From the NCBI GenBank assembly GCA_910583695.1, contig CAJTZL010000060.1, forward strand, positions 1-15,438: a stretch of 15,438 bases of DNA, read 5' to 3'. This DNA is from an uncultured Oscillibacter sp. Its GTDB lineage: Bacteria > Bacillota > Clostridia > Oscillospirales > Oscillospiraceae. The notes below the pieces were generated by a model that worked only from the letters and a program-made list of their open reading frames with translations, did not search any database and was not told the DNA's origin. Positions 12,853 to 15,438 of the stretch are shown piece by piece (position 1 is the first letter of the stretch; each line of letters starts with the position of its first letter). The position numbers and the translations under genes were made by a program.

Positions 12853-13836
12853 ATGAAGTTTCGGAATTTGCTGATTCCCCTGGCCCTCTGCCTTTTGCTG
12901 GCGGCCTGCGCCCCGGCGGAGAGCCCGGAGGCCCCCGGCGGAATGGAGCCCCCGGCGGCGGACCTCCCCGGCGGGGAAGCCCCGCCCTCCCTGGCGGAGG
13001 ACGAGGAGCCCGCGGTCCTCACCTGCCGCATCGTGGACGGCGCGGAGGACGGGGACCTGCTCCTGGCGGAGCTGGGAGAGGGCCTCTATGGCGGGGTCTA
13101 CCGGCTGAACCTGGAGAGCGGAGGGCCCGAGGAAACCCTCATATACAACAGCATTCCGGGCATTCCGGCGGGAAAGGCCGAGCCCGCGGCGGTCCCCGTC
13201 CGCCTGGACGGCGAGGCGGCGGACGCCTCCGCTCTGGAGGACGGGATGGTGGTGGAGGTGGCCTTCAACGGCAGTGTGCTGGAGAGCTTCCCCGCGCAAT
13301 TTGGGGAGGTGTATTCCCTTTCCGCCTGGTCCCGGGGGCAGGAGAAGAATCCCATGGGAACCGCTTACGACCTCTGCGGGCTGTATCTCCAGGTCCTGGA
13401 CGACCTCTGGGAGAAGGACAAGGGACTGAACGAGAACATTTCTCTGGCAGGCCTGGACCTTTCTAACGCCCCCGGAGAGCTGGCGGAGAGCGAAAAAGCC
13501 GCCCTGGCGTGGCGCTTCGGGGAGCTGCACGGCGTGGAGGTGGTGACGGGGACCTTTGAGGAGCTGAGGGAGCAGGGGTATTTCACCGCCGAGTCCCTGG
13601 GGGAGGACGCACCGGAGGGAGCGGCGTTCCTCCATTGGGAGGACGGGTGCTTTTTTAAAATAGAACCCAACGAGGACCACGAGGACGAGGTGTATTCCAC
13701 ATGGTCGGTTCTGTTCTTCAACGCGGAGAAATGGCGGTCCTCCCTGGGGGCATATACCTTTTATGACTGCTCCGCCATGTGGCCCCAGGGCGGGACCTGG
13801 ACGGGCTACCAGATCGGCAGTGAGATGATTTCGTAA
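12853..13836 (+). CDS. Lipoprotein of unknown function
   Basis: This 327-residue protein begins with a lipoprotein signal, MKFRNLLIPLALCLLLAAC, with the lipobox Cys19. A low-complexity Pro/Glu/Gly linker follows (about residues 20-55). Residues 57-165 form a beta-rich domain whose end, DGMVVEVAFNGSVLESFPAQ, resembles the next lipoprotein. The rest (about 170-327) is rich in aromatic and acidic residues, with LHWEDGCFFKIEPNEDHEDE and the ending TWTGYQIGSEMIS. No known family is recognised with confidence. ATG 12853 is supported by AGGAGG seven bases upstream. The protein should be anchored at the outer face of the membrane. Confidence 0.88.
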   Translation: MKFRNLLIPLALCLLLAACAPAESPEAPGGMEPPAADLPGGEAPPSLAEDEEPAVLTCRIVDGAEDGDLLLAELGEGLYGGVYRLNLESGGPEETLIYNSIPGIPAGKAEPAAVPVRLDGEAADASALEDGMVVEVAFNGSVLESFPAQFGEVYSLSAWSRGQEKNPMGTAYDLCGLYLQVLDDLWEKDKGLNENISLAGLDLSNAPGELAESEKAALAWRFGELHGVEVVTGTFEELREQGYFTAESLGEDAPEGAAFLHWEDGCFFKIEPNEDHEDEVYSTWSVLFFNAEKWRSSLGAYTFYDCSAMWPQGGTWTGYQIGSEMIS

Positions 13837-13849
13837 GGGGGCACGGCTT

Positions 13850-14332
13850 GTGAAAGGGGTTGGAATTTTGCTTTGCGCCCTAGCACTGGTGCTGTCCTCC
13901 TGCGCCGCCCCGGCGGCGGAGCCGGAGCGGATGGGGACGGAAGGCCGCCTGCTGCTGGCGGAGAACGGCACGGCCCTGCTGATAGCGGAGGACGGGACGC
14001 CCATAACCCTCTCCGTTCAGGCGGAGGGGAATGATCCCTGGGCGGGGTATCACAGCGGCGACCGCATCCGGGTGCTCCATGACGGCGTGAACGAGACCTA
14101 TCCCGCCCAGAGCGAGGCCTATGGGTGGGAAAGGCTGGAGGAGGGAACGCTGGAAGATATCCCGGAGGAGACGCTGACGGCTCTGGAGGAGCTGGGCTGG
14201 GCCTTCGGCCGGGAGACGCATAATCCGGCAGCGGAGCCCCAAACGGCGGAGGACCCGGTGACGGGCGGCTGCGGAGGCCTACAGGGCGGCCGGTCAAGAG
14301 AAGGGCAGACCCGGAAAAAAGCGGACACATAG
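13850..14332 (+). CDS. Small lipoprotein, paralogous to its upstream neighbour in one domain
   Basis: This 160-residue protein starts with a lipoprotein signal, MKGVGILLCALALVLSSC, with lipobox Cys18. A small beta domain follows (residues 30-100), GRLLLAENGTALLIAEDG and SGDRIRVLHDGVNETYPAQ. The latter has the same G-x4-V-x3-G-x3-E-x2-PAQ pattern as the upstream lipoprotein. The last 30 residues are hydrophilic and basic (GGRSREGQTRKKADT) and may be disordered. The GTG start is supported by AAGGGGG eight bases upstream, and the gene follows its neighbour after 13 bases, so both are probably cotranscribed. I see no clear terminator after it. Confidence 0.82.
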   Translation: MKGVGILLCALALVLSSCAAPAAEPERMGTEGRLLLAENGTALLIAEDGTPITLSVQAEGNDPWAGYHSGDRIRVLHDGVNETYPAQSEAYGWERLEEGTLEDIPEETLTALEELGWAFGRETHNPAAEPQTAEDPVTGGCGGLQGGRSREGQTRKKADT

Positions 14333-14396
14333 CCCCAACCACCAGATCAGCGGCAGCGGAAAGAGGAGCTGGTCCATTCGTCACGGGACAACCCCC

Positions 14397-14661
14397 CGCG
14401 CCAACTAATTGCGCGAGGGAAGTCATTCCGGCTCCGCCGATCATTCAGCCGCGCCCCCGCGTCGTCCCCGTATCCTTCTTTTTCTCTTTTGGACCGTGCA
14501 CGGCCCGTTTGTCTCCGGCCTAAGAGCCGCCGCTTCGCGGCGGTTGGCCTCCGACACGCGCCTGCGGGCGCAGTCTCGTTTTCTTCTGGAAGAAAAAGAG
14601 AAAATGGGGGGTGCAAAGGACCAGCCGTCTTCATGGCTGAATCTCCCCCGCCCGAAGGGCG
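14397..14661. repeat. Dispersed hairpin repeat, copy 3, with an attached repeat-like block
   Basis: The right part (14594-14661) is the third copy of the family. Bases 14594-14616 equal 1-23, the stem is G6 (14606-14611) with C5 (14645-14649), and inside it CAGCC (14622-14626) pairs with GGCTG (14635-14639). To the left lie more hairpins: CGCGC/GCGCG (14397-14401 and 14411-14415), CCGCCGC-TTC-GCGGCGG near 14527-14543, and TTTTCTTC/GAAGAAAA (14579-14596). TTTTCTCTTTT near 14480 is the complement of AAAAGAGAAAA at 14594-14604, an 11-bp inverted repeat. The block fills most of the gap 14333-14709; no gene is supported in it. Its left boundary is uncertain. Confidence 0.55.
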
Positions 14662-14663
14662 CG

Positions 14664-14687
14664 AAAAAACTCCCCCTTTCGGGGGAG
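14664..14687 (-). terminator. Intrinsic terminator of asnS
   Basis: On the minus strand CTCCCCC, loop GAAA, GGGGGAG and then U6 (14669-14664). It starts 22 bases after the asnS stop and directly abuts repeat copy 3. Confidence 0.95.
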
Positions 14688-14709
14688 CCTTTCACATGCC
14701 AAGCGCAGC

Positions 14710-15438
<729 letters not shown>

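Noticed and set aside
12601..14004. A 467-codon minus-strand frame.
   Set aside because: It is antisense to the DUF3021 and lipoprotein genes, which have clear signals, and it shows no recognisable features.
14347..14634. A 95-codon minus-strand open frame rich in Arg and Ser.
   Set aside because: It lies in the repeat block, has no clear ribosome binding site and no known domain. It is listed as a finding about the repeat, not as a gene.

Overview
The window looks like a chromosomal segment of a GC-rich member of the Bacillota, most probably an Oscillospiraceae-type gut clostridium. The reasons are the GC-rich third codon positions together with Firmicutes-style signals: strong AGGAGG ribosome binding sites, GTG/TTG starts, consensus TTGACA/TATAAT promoters, the rplU-prp-rpmA operon with an extended L27 N-terminus, a YerC/YecD TrpR-like protein, and a LytTR-DUF3021 pair. 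The genus is inference. No rRNA, tRNA, prophage or CRISPR array was found.

Layout, left to right. (1) 77-1209, minus strand: rplU (L21), prp (the protease that trims L27) and rpmA (L27), with a clear promoter and terminator. (2) 1359-3406, minus: yerC-like regulator, SAM-dependent methyltransferase and hslO (Hsp33), a tight operon with its own promoter and terminator. (3) 3523-3677: a short palindromic element resembling a MITE, followed by a plus-strand DUF3298-like gene. (4) 4561-6314, minus: an amino acid:cation symporter (AGCS family) behind a tandem glycine riboswitch and a leader terminator. (5) 6378-8032, minus: two tandem MgtC/SapB-family membrane proteins behind a perfect consensus promoter and a structured leader. 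(6) 8158-10806, minus: a DUF1294 membrane protein, then the pseudouridine catabolism pair psuG and psuK, where the kinase carries an N-terminal winged helix and its promoter overlaps an inverted repeat. (7) 10906-14332, plus: a small anchored protein, a LytTR regulator overlapping a DUF3021 membrane protein with an extra C-terminal membrane part, and two lipoproteins that share a C-terminal motif. (8) 14397-15438: a repeat block, then the terminator and the C-terminal half of asnS on the minus strand, cut by the window edge.

How the genes work together. The ribosomal operon is self-contained: Prp removes the L27 extension encoded next door. The psuK-psuG pair converts pseudouridine through its 5'-phosphate to uracil and ribose 5-phosphate, and the kinase probably regulates its own operon. 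The symporter is tied to glycine by its riboswitch. The LytTR/DUF3021 cluster looks like an envelope-sensing regulatory unit, but its target is unknown.

The most unusual features are non-coding. A hairpin repeat family occurs three times, each time just past the terminator of a minus-strand gene. There is also a 155-bp palindromic mobile-like element, an intrinsic-terminator-like hairpin whose 3' arm is the Shine-Dalgarno of the next gene, and several leaders with regulatory hairpins. I did not see a clearly new defence or biosynthetic system.
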